NCBI RefSeq assembly: GCF_014199955.1
Contig: NZ_JACHOQ010000001.1
Location: 682,001 to 746,000 of the forward strand
Direction: 5' to 3'
Origin: Brevundimonas aurantiaca
GTDB taxonomy: Bacteria; Pseudomonadota; Alphaproteobacteria; Caulobacterales; Caulobacteraceae
Length of the DNA stretch: 64,000 nucleotides
The first letter of the stretch is position 1. Each line of letters opens with the position of its first letter. The notes below the pieces were generated by a model. That model ran no database searches and was not told where the DNA came from. It saw only the letters and a list, made by a program, of their open reading frames with translations. The translations under genes were made by a program, and so were the position numbers. Positions 53,688 through 62,022 of the stretch are shown here, piece by piece.

Positions 53688-54977
53688 ATGATGAAACGGA
53701 TGCGGTCGTGGCTGGCCCAGGCGAATCCTGTCGTCTTCGTCCTGTTCGCGGGTCTGGCGGGTTTCTGCGCCTATTTTTCCATGTACGCCTTCCGCAAACC
53801 TTTTACGGCGGCGACCTTCGACGTCGTGCCCGGATGGGACTTCGCCCTGGACTATAAGATCGCCCTGGTGATCGCCCAGGTCGCCGGCTACGCCCTGTCC
53901 AAGCTGATCGGGGTCAAGGTGATCGCCGAAATGCGGGCCGAACGCCGCGCCCTGGCCATCGTGCTTCTGATCGGGGCGTCCTGGATCGCCCTGGTGCTGT
54001 TCGCGGTGACGCCGGCGCCGTGGAACGTCGCCGCCCTGTTCCTGAACGGCCTGCCCTTGGGCCTGATCTGGGGTCTGGTGTTCGGCTTCATGGAGGGGCG
54101 GCGCACCAGCGAGGTGCTGGGCGCCATCTTGTGCGCTAGCTTCATCCTGTCTTCCGGCGTGGTGAAATCGGTCGGCAAGGCCCTGATGGAGCATCAGCAC
54201 GTCAGCCCCTTCTGGATGCCGGCGACCGTCGGGGTGGTCTTCATGCCGCTGCTGGCCGTCTCGGTTTTGGCCCTGGCCGCCCTGCCCCCGCCCAGTCCCG
54301 CCGACGAGACCGATCGGGGGGCGCGCCGTCCGATGATGGCGCGGGAGCGGGCCGCCTTTCTGGCGCGCCACTGGCCGGTGCTGGTCCTGCTGATCGCCGC
54401 CTATGTGCTGCTGACGGCCTTCCGCGACCTGCGTGACAATTTCGCCGCCGAAATCTGGCGGGCCCTGGGCTATGGCGACGCGGCCTCGGTCTTCACCGCC
54501 AGCGAAGGGCCGGTGGCGGCCCTGTCCCTGGTCGCCATGGGCGTCATGATCGCGGTCAAGAACAACGGCCGGGCCCTGCTGCTCATGCACGGGGTCATAC
54601 TGGCCGGTTTCGCCCTGCTGGGCCTGTCCACCCTGGCCTTTCAACAGGGCTTGATGTCGCCGATCGCCTGGATGATCGCGGGCGGCGCGGGGCTCTATCT
54701 GGCCTACACCCCCTTCAACGCCATGCTGTTCGACCGGATGGTCGCCTATTCGGGCACGGTCGCCACCGCCGGCTTTCTGATCTATCTGGCCGACGCCACC
54801 GGCTATCTGGGCAGCGTCGCCCTGCTGCTGTTCAAGAACTTCGCCGTCGTGGACCTGCCCTGGCTGCCCTTCTTCACCGGCGCCGCCTATGCGACCAGCC
54901 TTGCGGGCCTGGTGCTGGTGGGGGGCTCGGCGCTGCTGTTTCTGCGCGGACGGCGGGACGGCACCGCTTCAACTTGA
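53688..54977 (+). CDS. MFS-like membrane transporter, DUF5690 type
   Basis: The 429-residue product has about twelve transmembrane helices. It begins NPVVFVLFAGLAGFCAYFSM and YAFRKPFTAATF, a pattern shared with DUF5690 proteins and with organophosphate antiporters (UhpC/GlpT-like YAFRKP). Its position divergent to the FAD-phnX operon and beside a GntR-type operator makes it the probable inner-membrane importer of the phosphonate substrate; this is inference. Start ATG 53688; a second ATG follows at once. Confidence 0.85.
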   Translation: MMKRMRSWLAQANPVVFVLFAGLAGFCAYFSMYAFRKPFTAATFDVVPGWDFALDYKIALVIAQVAGYALSKLIGVKVIAEMRAERRALAIVLLIGASWIALVLFAVTPAPWNVAALFLNGLPLGLIWGLVFGFMEGRRTSEVLGAILCASFILSSGVVKSVGKALMEHQHVSPFWMPATVGVVFMPLLAVSVLALAALPPPSPADETDRGARRPMMARERAAFLARHWPVLVLLIAAYVLLTAFRDLRDNFAAEIWRALGYGDAASVFTASEGPVAALSLVAMGVMIAVKNNGRALLLMHGVILAGFALLGLSTLAFQQGLMSPIAWMIAGGAGLYLAYTPFNAMLFDRMVAYSGTVATAGFLIYLADATGYLGSVALLLFKNFAVVDLPWLPFFTGAAYATSLAGLVLVGGSALLFLRGRRDGTAST

Positions 54978-55234
54978 CTTTCGCGGCCGAAGCGCCCATT
55001 TGCGCTGCATCGCACAATCGCGATCTCCGGCGTCTCCAGCGCGTGTGGGTCCCCTTTCGGACCTGACTGTAGCAGCCGCCGGCTCCTCATAGTCATTCGC
55101 TGCCCGGACACGCGGGGCGGCGCCCGATCCACCCCGCAGGCCTCGTCTTTGAGGCTCCGTCGGGACTGGCGGTGCGCGGCCCGACGGCGTCATGCCATGG
55201 CCGATGCGCGTCGCCGCACGCGAAAGAAACTGCC
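54978..55234. other. 257-bp leader/promoter region of the DEAD-box gene
   Basis: No gene is visible. A long untranslated leader before an RNA-helicase gene is common and often regulates it in the cold, but no defined cold-shock element was recognised. Confidence 0.4.
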
Positions 55235-56752
55235 GTGAGCATCACCTTCGAATCCATGGGCCTCAATAAGGCCCTCCTCCAGGCCCTGGCCTCGACCGGC
55301 TACGTCAAGCCCACTCCGATCCAGGAAAAGGCCATCCCCGACGTCATGGCCGGCAAGGACCTCTTGGGCATCGCCCAGACGGGCACCGGCAAGACGGCGG
55401 CCTTCGCCCTGCCGATCCTGCATCGCCTGGCCGAGAACCGCACCCCGCCTGTGCCCCGCACCACCCGCGCCCTGATCCTGAGCCCCACGCGCGAACTGGC
55501 CACCCAGATCGGCGACAGTTTCAAGGCCTATGGCGCGCATCTCGGCTTCCGCGTCGCCGTGATCTTCGGCGGCGTGAAGTACGGCGCCCAGGAACGCGCC
55601 CTGCAACAGGGTCTGGACATCCTGGTCGCGGCGCCCGGCCGTCTGCTGGACCATATCCAGCAAAAGACGCTGGACCTGTCCTCGACCGAGATCTTCGTTC
55701 TGGACGAGGCTGACCAGATGCTGGACCTCGGCTTCATCAAGCCGATCCGTCAGATCGTCAGCCGCATGCCGGCGCGCCGTCAGAACCTGTTCTTCTCGGC
55801 CACCATGCCGACCGAAATCGGCAAACTGGCGGGCGAACTGCTGAAGGATCCGGTCAAGGTCCAGGTCACGCCGCAATCGACCACGGTCCAGCGCATCAGC
55901 CAGTCGGTCGTCTATATTGAACAGGGCAAGAAGCGCGCCCTGCTGACCGAGATGTTCAGCGATCCCGAGTACAAGCGCTGCCTGGTCTTCACCAAGACCA
56001 AGCACGGCGCCGACAAGGTCGCGGCCTATCTGGAAGCCGGCGGGGTCGAGGCCGGCGCCATCCACGGCAACAAGTCCCAGCCCCAGCGTGAACGCACCCT
56101 GGAAGCCTTCAAGAAGGGCAAGCTGCGGGTGCTGGTCGCCACCGACATCGCCGCGCGCGGCATTGACGTCGACGGCGTCTCGCACGTGGTGAACTTCGAA
56201 CTGCCGCACGTGCCGGAATCCTATGTCCACCGCATCGGCCGCACGGCGCGGGCGGGCAAGGACGGCACGGCCGTCAGCTTCGTCGCCGGCGACGAGATGA
56301 AGCTGCTGCGCGACATCGAAAAGGTCACGCGCCAGAAGATCCCGGTCGCGGACCGCCGCAACGACAAACAGCTGGCGGCCCTGGACGCCTCCATCATGGC
56401 CGCCGGTGTCGCCAAGAAGGCGACCCTGCCCGAACGTGAAGGCGGCGATCGCAACGAAGGCGGCCATGGCCAGGGACGGGGCGGCCGGGGTCGTCGCAAT
56501 CCCCACCGCGACGGCGTGCGTCCGGAAGGCGGCGGCCAGCCCCACCGCCAGCGCCGCAACCGCCCCGGCGGCGAGGCGGCCGCTCCCCGTCCGGAAAAGA
56601 CCTACAACCCCCTGGCCGGTGAAAAGACGACCCCGCGCGAACCGCGTCCGTCCGATGCGCGCCAGCACGAGCCCCGTCCGGTCGGCGAAATGAAGCGCCG
56701 CCCCCGTCGCCGCCCCTCCAACGGCGGCAAGGGCTACGCCGCCAAGGGGTGA
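55235..56752 (+). CDS. DEAD-box RNA helicase (RhlE type)
   Basis: This is an ATP-dependent RNA-unwinding enzyme of 505 residues. The helicase core shows the Q motif (TGYVKPTPIQEKAIP), motif I AQTGTGKTAAF, Ia PTRELATQI, II VLDEADQMLDLGF, III FFSATMP, V VATDIAARGIDVDG and VI HRIGRTARAG. A long basic, Gly/Arg-rich C-terminal tail (about 405-505, GGRGRRNPHRDG) should bind RNA, as in RhlE homologues. The GTG at 55235 starts the conserved N-terminus ITFESMGLNKALLQAL. Roles include ribosome assembly and mRNA turnover. Confidence 0.95.
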   Translation: MSITFESMGLNKALLQALASTGYVKPTPIQEKAIPDVMAGKDLLGIAQTGTGKTAAFALPILHRLAENRTPPVPRTTRALILSPTRELATQIGDSFKAYGAHLGFRVAVIFGGVKYGAQERALQQGLDILVAAPGRLLDHIQQKTLDLSSTEIFVLDEADQMLDLGFIKPIRQIVSRMPARRQNLFFSATMPTEIGKLAGELLKDPVKVQVTPQSTTVQRISQSVVYIEQGKKRALLTEMFSDPEYKRCLVFTKTKHGADKVAAYLEAGGVEAGAIHGNKSQPQRERTLEAFKKGKLRVLVATDIAARGIDVDGVSHVVNFELPHVPESYVHRIGRTARAGKDGTAVSFVAGDEMKLLRDIEKVTRQKIPVADRRNDKQLAALDASIMAAGVAKKATLPEREGGDRNEGGHGQGRGGRGRRNPHRDGVRPEGGGQPHRQRRNRPGGEAAAPRPEKTYNPLAGEKTTPREPRPSDARQHEPRPVGEMKRRPRRRPSNGGKGYAAKG

Positions 56753-56760
56753 TCCTTGCC

Positions 56761-56831
56761 GACCCTTCCCTCGCTTGCGGGGGAAGGGTCAGGCAAAGAA
56801 AAACGGCGGCGCCTTTGCGGGCGCCGCCGTT
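56761..56831. terminator. Two tandem hairpins between the helicase and FadL-type genes
   Basis: The first stem is GACCCTTCCC/GGGAAGGGTC (56761-56790, 10 bp). The second is a 12-bp stem 56802-56813/56820-56831 around TTTGCG. They lie between convergent stops at 56752 and 56858 and should end both transcripts. Confidence 0.8.
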
Positions 56832-56857
56832 GTCATGTCAGCCGGGGCTGAACGGAC

Positions 56858-58210
56858 TTAGAAGTTCCAGGTCGCGCCCAGCGAGAAGCCGACGCCCGAA
56901 CCCTTGGCCTCGCCCCGCAGGTTCGAGACGACCAGGCCGTTGTTGTACAGGTCGCGCGTGTCGTTGATCGTGGCCGTGTCGATGTCGATATAGGTCACGG
57001 CGCCGTCGAAGGTCATCGAACCGATCGTCTTGGACAGGCCGGCGGCGTACAGCCAGCGGTCACCGTCCGGGATGCGGGCGGTGCGGTGATCGTCCGGCGT
57101 CGGGGTCGGGTCATAGCCCAGGCCGGCGCGGACCGTCATGGTCGGATCAATCTTGTAGTCGAAGCCGATCGCGCCGGTGGTGACGTCGTCATAGTCCTGA
57201 ACGATGGTCGAGGATCCCGTGGCGCCGTAAGCGACGCGGATGGCGTCGAACTCGCTCCAGCCGATCTGATTGACCTGGGCGTTCAGGGTCAGGCGGTCAT
57301 TGACGGCGTAGCGGGCCGAGACGGTGGCGAACCAGGGGGTGGTAAAACTGGCCGTGCCGTCAGCCGAGACGTTGGCGGGAGCCAGGACGCCGGTCAGGCC
57401 CGAGATGTTCACCGTGCCGTCCAGCTCGTGCTCGATCTTGGAGCGATACGACAGACCCAGGTCCAGCTTGCCGAAATGCATCTGGGCGCCGGCGTTCCAG
57501 CCGTAGTTCCAGCCGTCGCCTTCCAGCTGGTTGCGGCCGTCGGTCGACGGCGAGACGACATAGGCGGGCGACAGGACGGCCGGGATCGGCGCGTTCGGCA
57601 GGGCCGAGGACAGGGTGGCCTTGGCGAACTGAGCGTCAAAGCCGGCGCCGATGTCCAGCCAGTCGGTGACCGTCATGGCGGCGACCAGGCTGACGTTGGC
57701 CGAGCGCAGTTCCGACGTCAGGGCGTCGTAACGGGCGAAGTCCGTCGGCTCGTACTTGGTGGTGAAGTTGTAGGGCGCCTGGACGGCCAGGCCGACGTTG
57801 AAGCGGTCGCCGATCGGCATGGAGACGGCGAAGTTCGGCACGATGCCGCTTTCGACCACCTCGTGGACGTGCGGGTCGCCGTTGACCGGATAGGTGCGGC
57901 TGACGACGCCGACGCCGGCGACCGGCACATTGTAGGTCAGGGTCGAGCCGGTGTTGTCGACGTCGGAATCCAGGACCAGGCCGTGCATGCCGACATAGAG
58001 TTCACGCTGGGTTCCGGCGATGGCGGCCGGGTTCCACCACAGCGACTGGACGCCCTTGTCGGCGCCGACGCCGGCGTTGGCGCGGCCCTGGGCGCGGGTC
58101 GATTGTTCCTGGACGTAGAAGGAGCCGGCCATGGCCGGAGCGGCGACGCCGGCCAGCAGGGCGGTCGTCAGCGCAATGCCGCCCACGCGGGCGAAATTCC
58201 TGGGAGTCAT
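56858..58210 (-). CDS. FadL/OmpP1-family outer-membrane transporter
   Basis: The 450-residue product has a signal peptide (ALLAGVAAPAMA, about residue 28), then the FadL N-terminal hatch (GSFYVQEQSTRAQGRANAGV) with the conserved NPA motif in SLWWNPAAIAGT. A 14-strand barrel with terminal phenylalanine (LGATWNF) follows. Family members import long-chain fatty acids or other hydrophobic compounds. The ATG at 58210 (GGAA eight nt upstream) is preferred to 58219. It is divergent from map. Confidence 0.92.
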   Translation of the reverse strand: MTPRNFARVGGIALTTALLAGVAAPAMAGSFYVQEQSTRAQGRANAGVGADKGVQSLWWNPAAIAGTQRELYVGMHGLVLDSDVDNTGSTLTYNVPVAGVGVVSRTYPVNGDPHVHEVVESGIVPNFAVSMPIGDRFNVGLAVQAPYNFTTKYEPTDFARYDALTSELRSANVSLVAAMTVTDWLDIGAGFDAQFAKATLSSALPNAPIPAVLSPAYVVSPSTDGRNQLEGDGWNYGWNAGAQMHFGKLDLGLSYRSKIEHELDGTVNISGLTGVLAPANVSADGTASFTTPWFATVSARYAVNDRLTLNAQVNQIGWSEFDAIRVAYGATGSSTIVQDYDDVTTGAIGFDYKIDPTMTVRAGLGYDPTPTPDDHRTARIPDGDRWLYAAGLSKTIGSMTFDGAVTYIDIDTATINDTRDLYNNGLVVSNLRGEAKGSGVGFSLGATWNF

Positions 58211-58460
58211 AAAAGCCATTCCTATAGTTCAGCCCCCGCCATTTACGCGGCGGTGGGTATCGGGGAGGTCGATCGCACGGCAGCGCTTTCGTCAGGAAAA
58301 CGTTGCATGCGTGGCGGGTCTCCGCCCGGAAACGGGCGAAACTGTGTCTTAAAAAGCCCACATGATCACACCGGCGAGAGGTTACGCCGGGGCAGGTTCA
58401 TTCGGATGAACGACAGTGTCGCGCAATACACAGTCATTCTTTCCGCAACGGAAGGAATCC

Positions 58461-58490
58461 TTGACCGCCCCACATTCGCCTTGCCTATCC
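58461..58490 (+). promoter_or_regulatory. Candidate housekeeping promoter of map
   Basis: TTGACCG (58461) and GCCTATC (58483) match the Caulobacter-type pattern TTGACGS / GCTANAWC with a 15-bp gap, about 50 bp before the map start. The rest of the 328-bp gap between the FadL and map genes shows no gene. Confidence 0.35.
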
Positions 58491-58538
58491 GTGATAGGAT
58501 CGCCATCTGAAGCCGCTTCCGTCGCCGAATAGAGCCCC

Positions 58539-59357
58539 ATGTACGAAACGCCCGAACTGGAAACCGACGCCCTGGTCCGCTCCAGCGCCATCCGCATCCA
58601 TCAGGCGGAGGATTTCGAAGGCATGCGCAAGGCCGGGCGTCTGGTCGCCGAGGCTCTGGACATGATCGCCGCCCATGTGAAACCGGGCGTGACGACAGGC
58701 GCGATCGACGACCTGATCCGCGAATTCACCCTGGACCACGGGGGGCTGCCCGCCTGCCTGGGCTACAAGGGCTATGAGAAGACCGTCTGCACCTCGATCA
58801 ACCACGTCGTCTGCCACGGCATCCCCGGCGACAAGGTTCTGAAAGAGGGCGACATCGTCAACATCGACCACACCGTCATCGTCGACGGCTGGCACGGCGA
58901 TTCCAGCCGCATGTATGCGGTGGGCGAGATCAATGCCCGGGCCAAGAAGCTGATCGACGTCACCTATCAGTCGCTGGAGCTGGGCCTGGAGCAGGTCAAG
59001 CCGGGCAATACGTTCGGCGACATCGGCTTCGCCATCCAGAAGTTCGTCGAGGCCCAGCGGATGAGCGTGGTGCGCGACTTCTGCGGCCACGGCATCGGCC
59101 GCGTCTTCCACGACAGCCCCAACGTCCTGCACTATGGCAGGAAGGGCGAGGGCGCCGTGCTGAAGGCCGGCATGTTCTTCACCGTCGAGCCGATGGTGAA
59201 CCTGGGCAAACCCCATGTGAAGGTCCTGTCCGACGGCTGGACCGCCGTGACCCGCGACAAGTCCCTGTCGGCCCAGTGCGAACACACCATCGGGGTGACG
59301 GAAGACGGGCTGGAAATCTTCACGGCCAGCCCCGCCGGCCTGTTCCGCCCGAACTGA
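58539..59357 (+). CDS. map: Methionine aminopeptidase, type I
   Basis: Map removes the initiator methionine from nascent proteins. The 272-residue pita-bread-fold protein has the metal ligands in NIDHTVIVDGWHGDSSRMY (two Asp), GHGIGRVFHDSP (His), FFTVEPMVN (Glu) and QCEHTIGVT (Glu). The N-terminal ~25 residues are an extension beyond the core. It is followed by radC in the same direction. Confidence 0.97.
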   Translation: MYETPELETDALVRSSAIRIHQAEDFEGMRKAGRLVAEALDMIAAHVKPGVTTGAIDDLIREFTLDHGGLPACLGYKGYEKTVCTSINHVVCHGIPGDKVLKEGDIVNIDHTVIVDGWHGDSSRMYAVGEINARAKKLIDVTYQSLELGLEQVKPGNTFGDIGFAIQKFVEAQRMSVVRDFCGHGIGRVFHDSPNVLHYGRKGEGAVLKAGMFFTVEPMVNLGKPHVKVLSDGWTAVTRDKSLSAQCEHTIGVTEDGLEIFTASPAGLFRPN

Positions 59358-59408
59358 ACCCTTGATCCCCAACAGCCTTCCGCTCAGGTTGCGAAGGCTG
59401 GAGGGGAC

Positions 59409-60140
59409 ATGGCGGAAGATCAGACACCCGAACCCAAGACGCGGCCGCGCCACAGCGGTCATCGCGACCGGCTGCGCGAGCGGGCCGCCAAGGGGGGTCT
59501 GGACGCCCTGCCCGACTATGAGCTGCTGGAACTGCTGCTGTTCCGCAGCGTGCCCTATAAGGACACCAAGCCGCTGGCCAAGGATCTGCTGGCGCGGTTC
59601 GGCGGGCTGGAGGGCATCGGCGCCGCCAGCCACGAGGCGGTCGAGGATCAGGTGGCGCGTTCCCTGGGCTATGCGCCCGGCAAGGCGACGCGGGCGGTGG
59701 CGCTGGACCTTCAGCTGATCTTCGACGTGACGCGGCGGATCGCGCGCGAGCCGACGGCGAAACGGCCCGTCATCTCGTCCTGGAGCGCCCTTCTGGCCTA
59801 TGTGCGCGTGGCCTTGCAGCACGAGCCGCGCGAGCAGTTCCGCGTCCTCTACCTGGACAAGAAGAACCAGCTGATCCTGGACGAGGTCCAGAACAGGGGC
59901 ACGGTGGATCACGCGCCGGTCTATCCGCGCGAAGTGGTGCGTCGCGCCCTGGAGCTGTCGGCCAGCGCCCTGATTCTGGTTCACAACCACCCTTCCGGCG
60001 ACCCGACGCCCAGCCGCGCCGACATCGAGATCACCAAACAGGTTGTACAGGCCGGCCGCGCCCTTAATGTCGAGGTTCACGACCATCTGGTCGTCGGCCG
60101 CGAAGGGGTGGCCAGCTTCAAGCAACTGGGTCTGATGTGA
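59409..60140 (+). CDS. radC: RadC/MPN-domain protein
   Basis: The 243-residue product has an N-terminal helix-hairpin-helix region (GHRDRLRERAAKGGLDALPD, YELLELLLF) and a C-terminal JAB1/MPN metalloprotease-like domain with the metal motif HNHPSGDPTPSRAD. The old link to DNA repair has been questioned, and the function is unknown. The start has GGAGGGG upstream. The next gene starts at its stop. Confidence 0.95.
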   Translation: MAEDQTPEPKTRPRHSGHRDRLRERAAKGGLDALPDYELLELLLFRSVPYKDTKPLAKDLLARFGGLEGIGAASHEAVEDQVARSLGYAPGKATRAVALDLQLIFDVTRRIAREPTAKRPVISSWSALLAYVRVALQHEPREQFRVLYLDKKNQLILDEVQNRGTVDHAPVYPREVVRRALELSASALILVHNHPSGDPTPSRADIEITKQVVQAGRALNVEVHDHLVVGREGVASFKQLGLM

Positions 60141-61144
60141 TGATCAATCTGTCGCGCCGCAGCCTGATCGCCGCGTCCGGACTCGCCGCTGCGGGGGCCG
60201 CAGCCGCTGGATCGGCCTTGGCCGAAGCGGCGCCCGTCGTCATGGCCTCGACCTGGGACTTCGGCGCGGCGGCCAACGCCGAAGGCTGGAGGGTGCGCCA
60301 GAGCGGCGGCTCGGCCCTGGACATGGTCGAGGCGGCGGCCCGCGTGCCCGAGGCGGACCCGACCAACGCCTCGGTCGGCCTGGGCGGCTATCCGGACAGG
60401 GACGGCCATGTGACCCTGGACGCCGTGATCATGGACGACGCCGGCGGTCTGGGCGCCGTCTGCGCCCTTGAGGACGTGGTTCACGCCGTCTCGGTCGCGC
60501 GCCGTGTGATGGAGAAGACCCCGCACGTCATCCTGGTCGGGGCCGGCGCGCGGGACTTCGCCCTGTCAGAAGGGTTTGAGACGACGAATTTGCTGACGCC
60601 CCAGGCCGAGGCCGCCTGGCGCGAATGGCTGAAGACCGCCCGCTACGCCCCGCGCGCCAACAGCGAGAACGACGACTGGCGCCGGGCCGGCGCCGGCGGG
60701 GTTCTGGATCATGACACCATCGGCGTCCTGGGCCGCGACGCGACCGGCCGCATGGCCGGGGCCTGCACCACCTCCGGCATGGCGTTCAAGATGCGCGGCC
60801 GCGTGGGCGACAGTCCGATCGTGGGCGCCGGCCTGTTCGTCGACGGCGAGGTCGGCGCCGCCACGGCGACCGGGGTGGGCGAAGAGGTGCTGCGGGTCTG
60901 CGGCGCCCACGCCGTGGTCGAGGCCATGCGTCACGGAATGGACCCCGCGACCGCCTGTCGGCAGACGATCGAACGGATCGCCCGGCTGCGGGGGCGGGCC
61001 GTCGCTGAGGCCCAGGTCGGGCTTCTGGCCCTGACCAAGGCGGGGCGCGTCGGGGCCTTCGCCCTTCAGCCCGGCTTCACCTACGCCGTCACACGCGCCG
61101 ACGGGGGGACCGAAATCTTGAACGCCGAAAGCCTGTTCGGATGA
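60140..61144 (+). CDS. N4-glycosylasparaginase-type Ntn hydrolase with Tat signal
   Basis: The 334-residue protein resembles glycosylasparaginase (aspartylglucosaminidase). The autocatalytic cleavage site and nucleophile Thr193 sit in LDHDTIGVLGRDATGRMAGA, and the substrate region GRVGDSPIVGAGLFVDGEVG is typical. A twin-arginine-like signal (SRRSLIAASG) points to export to the periplasm. The ATG at 60140 overlaps the radC stop; a GTG sits one codon earlier. It may cleave asparagine-linked sugars or isoaspartyl-type amides. A GNAT gene overlaps its stop. Confidence 0.92.
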   Translation: MINLSRRSLIAASGLAAAGAAAAGSALAEAAPVVMASTWDFGAAANAEGWRVRQSGGSALDMVEAAARVPEADPTNASVGLGGYPDRDGHVTLDAVIMDDAGGLGAVCALEDVVHAVSVARRVMEKTPHVILVGAGARDFALSEGFETTNLLTPQAEAAWREWLKTARYAPRANSENDDWRRAGAGGVLDHDTIGVLGRDATGRMAGACTTSGMAFKMRGRVGDSPIVGAGLFVDGEVGAATATGVGEEVLRVCGAHAVVEAMRHGMDPATACRQTIERIARLRGRAVAEAQVGLLALTKAGRVGAFALQPGFTYAVTRADGGTEILNAESLFG

Positions 61145-61701
61145 ACCGGCCGACCCTGACCACCGAGCGGCTGGTGCTGACGCCGGTCGATCTGGCCGAC
61201 CTTGAGGACCTGCAAGCCCTCTGGGCCGATGCGGACTTTACGCGCCACATCACCGGCCGTCCCATGACCACCGAGGAGGTCTGGTTCCGCCTGCTGCGCG
61301 ACCTGGGCCAATGGGGCGTAAGGGGCTACGGCAGTTGGACGATCCGCCTGATCGAAGGCGGCGCCTATGTGGGCAATGTCTCGATCCTGGATCATCGACG
61401 GCTGATCGATCCGCCGATCGACGATCCGGAACTGGGCTGGGGCCTGGCGCCCGCCTTCCAGGGACGGGGCTTTGCGAAAGAGGCCCTGGAGGCGGCCCTG
61501 GCCTGGGCCGACGCCCATCTGAGGGCGGCGCGGACCCTGTGCATGATTTCGCCCGACAATCTGGCCTCCGTTCGCCTGGCCGAGCGGGTCGGCTACCGCC
61601 CCTATCGGCGCACCACCTATAGGGACGAGCCGGTTCAGCTGTTCGAACGACCCGGGGGTGCGAACTGGGCGCGAACTGAGCGCGAACCGGGTGCAGGCTG
61701 A
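61141..61701 (+). CDS. GNAT-family N-acetyltransferase (RimJ/RimL type)
   Basis: The 186-residue product starts TLTTERLVLTPVDLADLEDL, the usual opening of RimJ/RimL-like acetyltransferases. It has the acetyl-CoA loop in LGWGLAPAFQGRGFAKEALE and the late NLASVRLAERVGYRPYRRT. The substrate is unknown. The ATG overlaps the preceding stop (ATGA), so it is probably cotranscribed with the asparaginase gene. Confidence 0.92.
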   Translation: MNRPTLTTERLVLTPVDLADLEDLQALWADADFTRHITGRPMTTEEVWFRLLRDLGQWGVRGYGSWTIRLIEGGAYVGNVSILDHRRLIDPPIDDPELGWGLAPAFQGRGFAKEALEAALAWADAHLRAARTLCMISPDNLASVRLAERVGYRPYRRTTYRDEPVQLFERPGGANWARTEREPGAG

Positions 61702-61775
61702 CCGAACCGGCCCCGCCGTAGTCCGTCGTTAAGGTTTATGGGGCAGTCTGACGCGACCAGATCGAAGGCCCGCCC

Positions 61776-62018
61776 ATGCCCATGTCCGTCGAAACCCTGC
61801 GTCGGCATCTGATCGACGCCTTTCCCGACGCGGAAATCGCCATCGAAGACCTCGCCGGGGACGGCGATCATTATCGCGCCCGCATCGTTTCCAACGCCTT
61901 TGCGGGCCTGGCGCGCGTGCGCCAGCATCAGTTGGTCTACGCCGCCCTGAAGGGACAGATGGGCGGCGCCCTGCACGCCCTGGCCCTGGAAACCTCAGCC
62001 CCGTCCGACAAGGGGTGA
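61776..62018 (+). CDS. BolA-family protein
   Basis: The 80-residue product has the BolA fold (SVETLRRHLIDAFPDAEIAI, DHYRARIVSNAFAGLARVRQ, HQLVYAALKGQMGGALHALA) and the invariant histidine region expected to share an [2Fe-2S] cluster with CGFS glutaredoxins. It is of the short IbaG/BolA2 type. A CGFS glutaredoxin gene lies 1 kb downstream, with one gene in between, which supports a joint role in iron-sulphur trafficking. Confidence 0.93.
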   Translation: MPMSVETLRRHLIDAFPDAEIAIEDLAGDGDHYRARIVSNAFAGLARVRQHQLVYAALKGQMGGALHALALETSAPSDKG

Positions 62019-62022
62019 TCGG

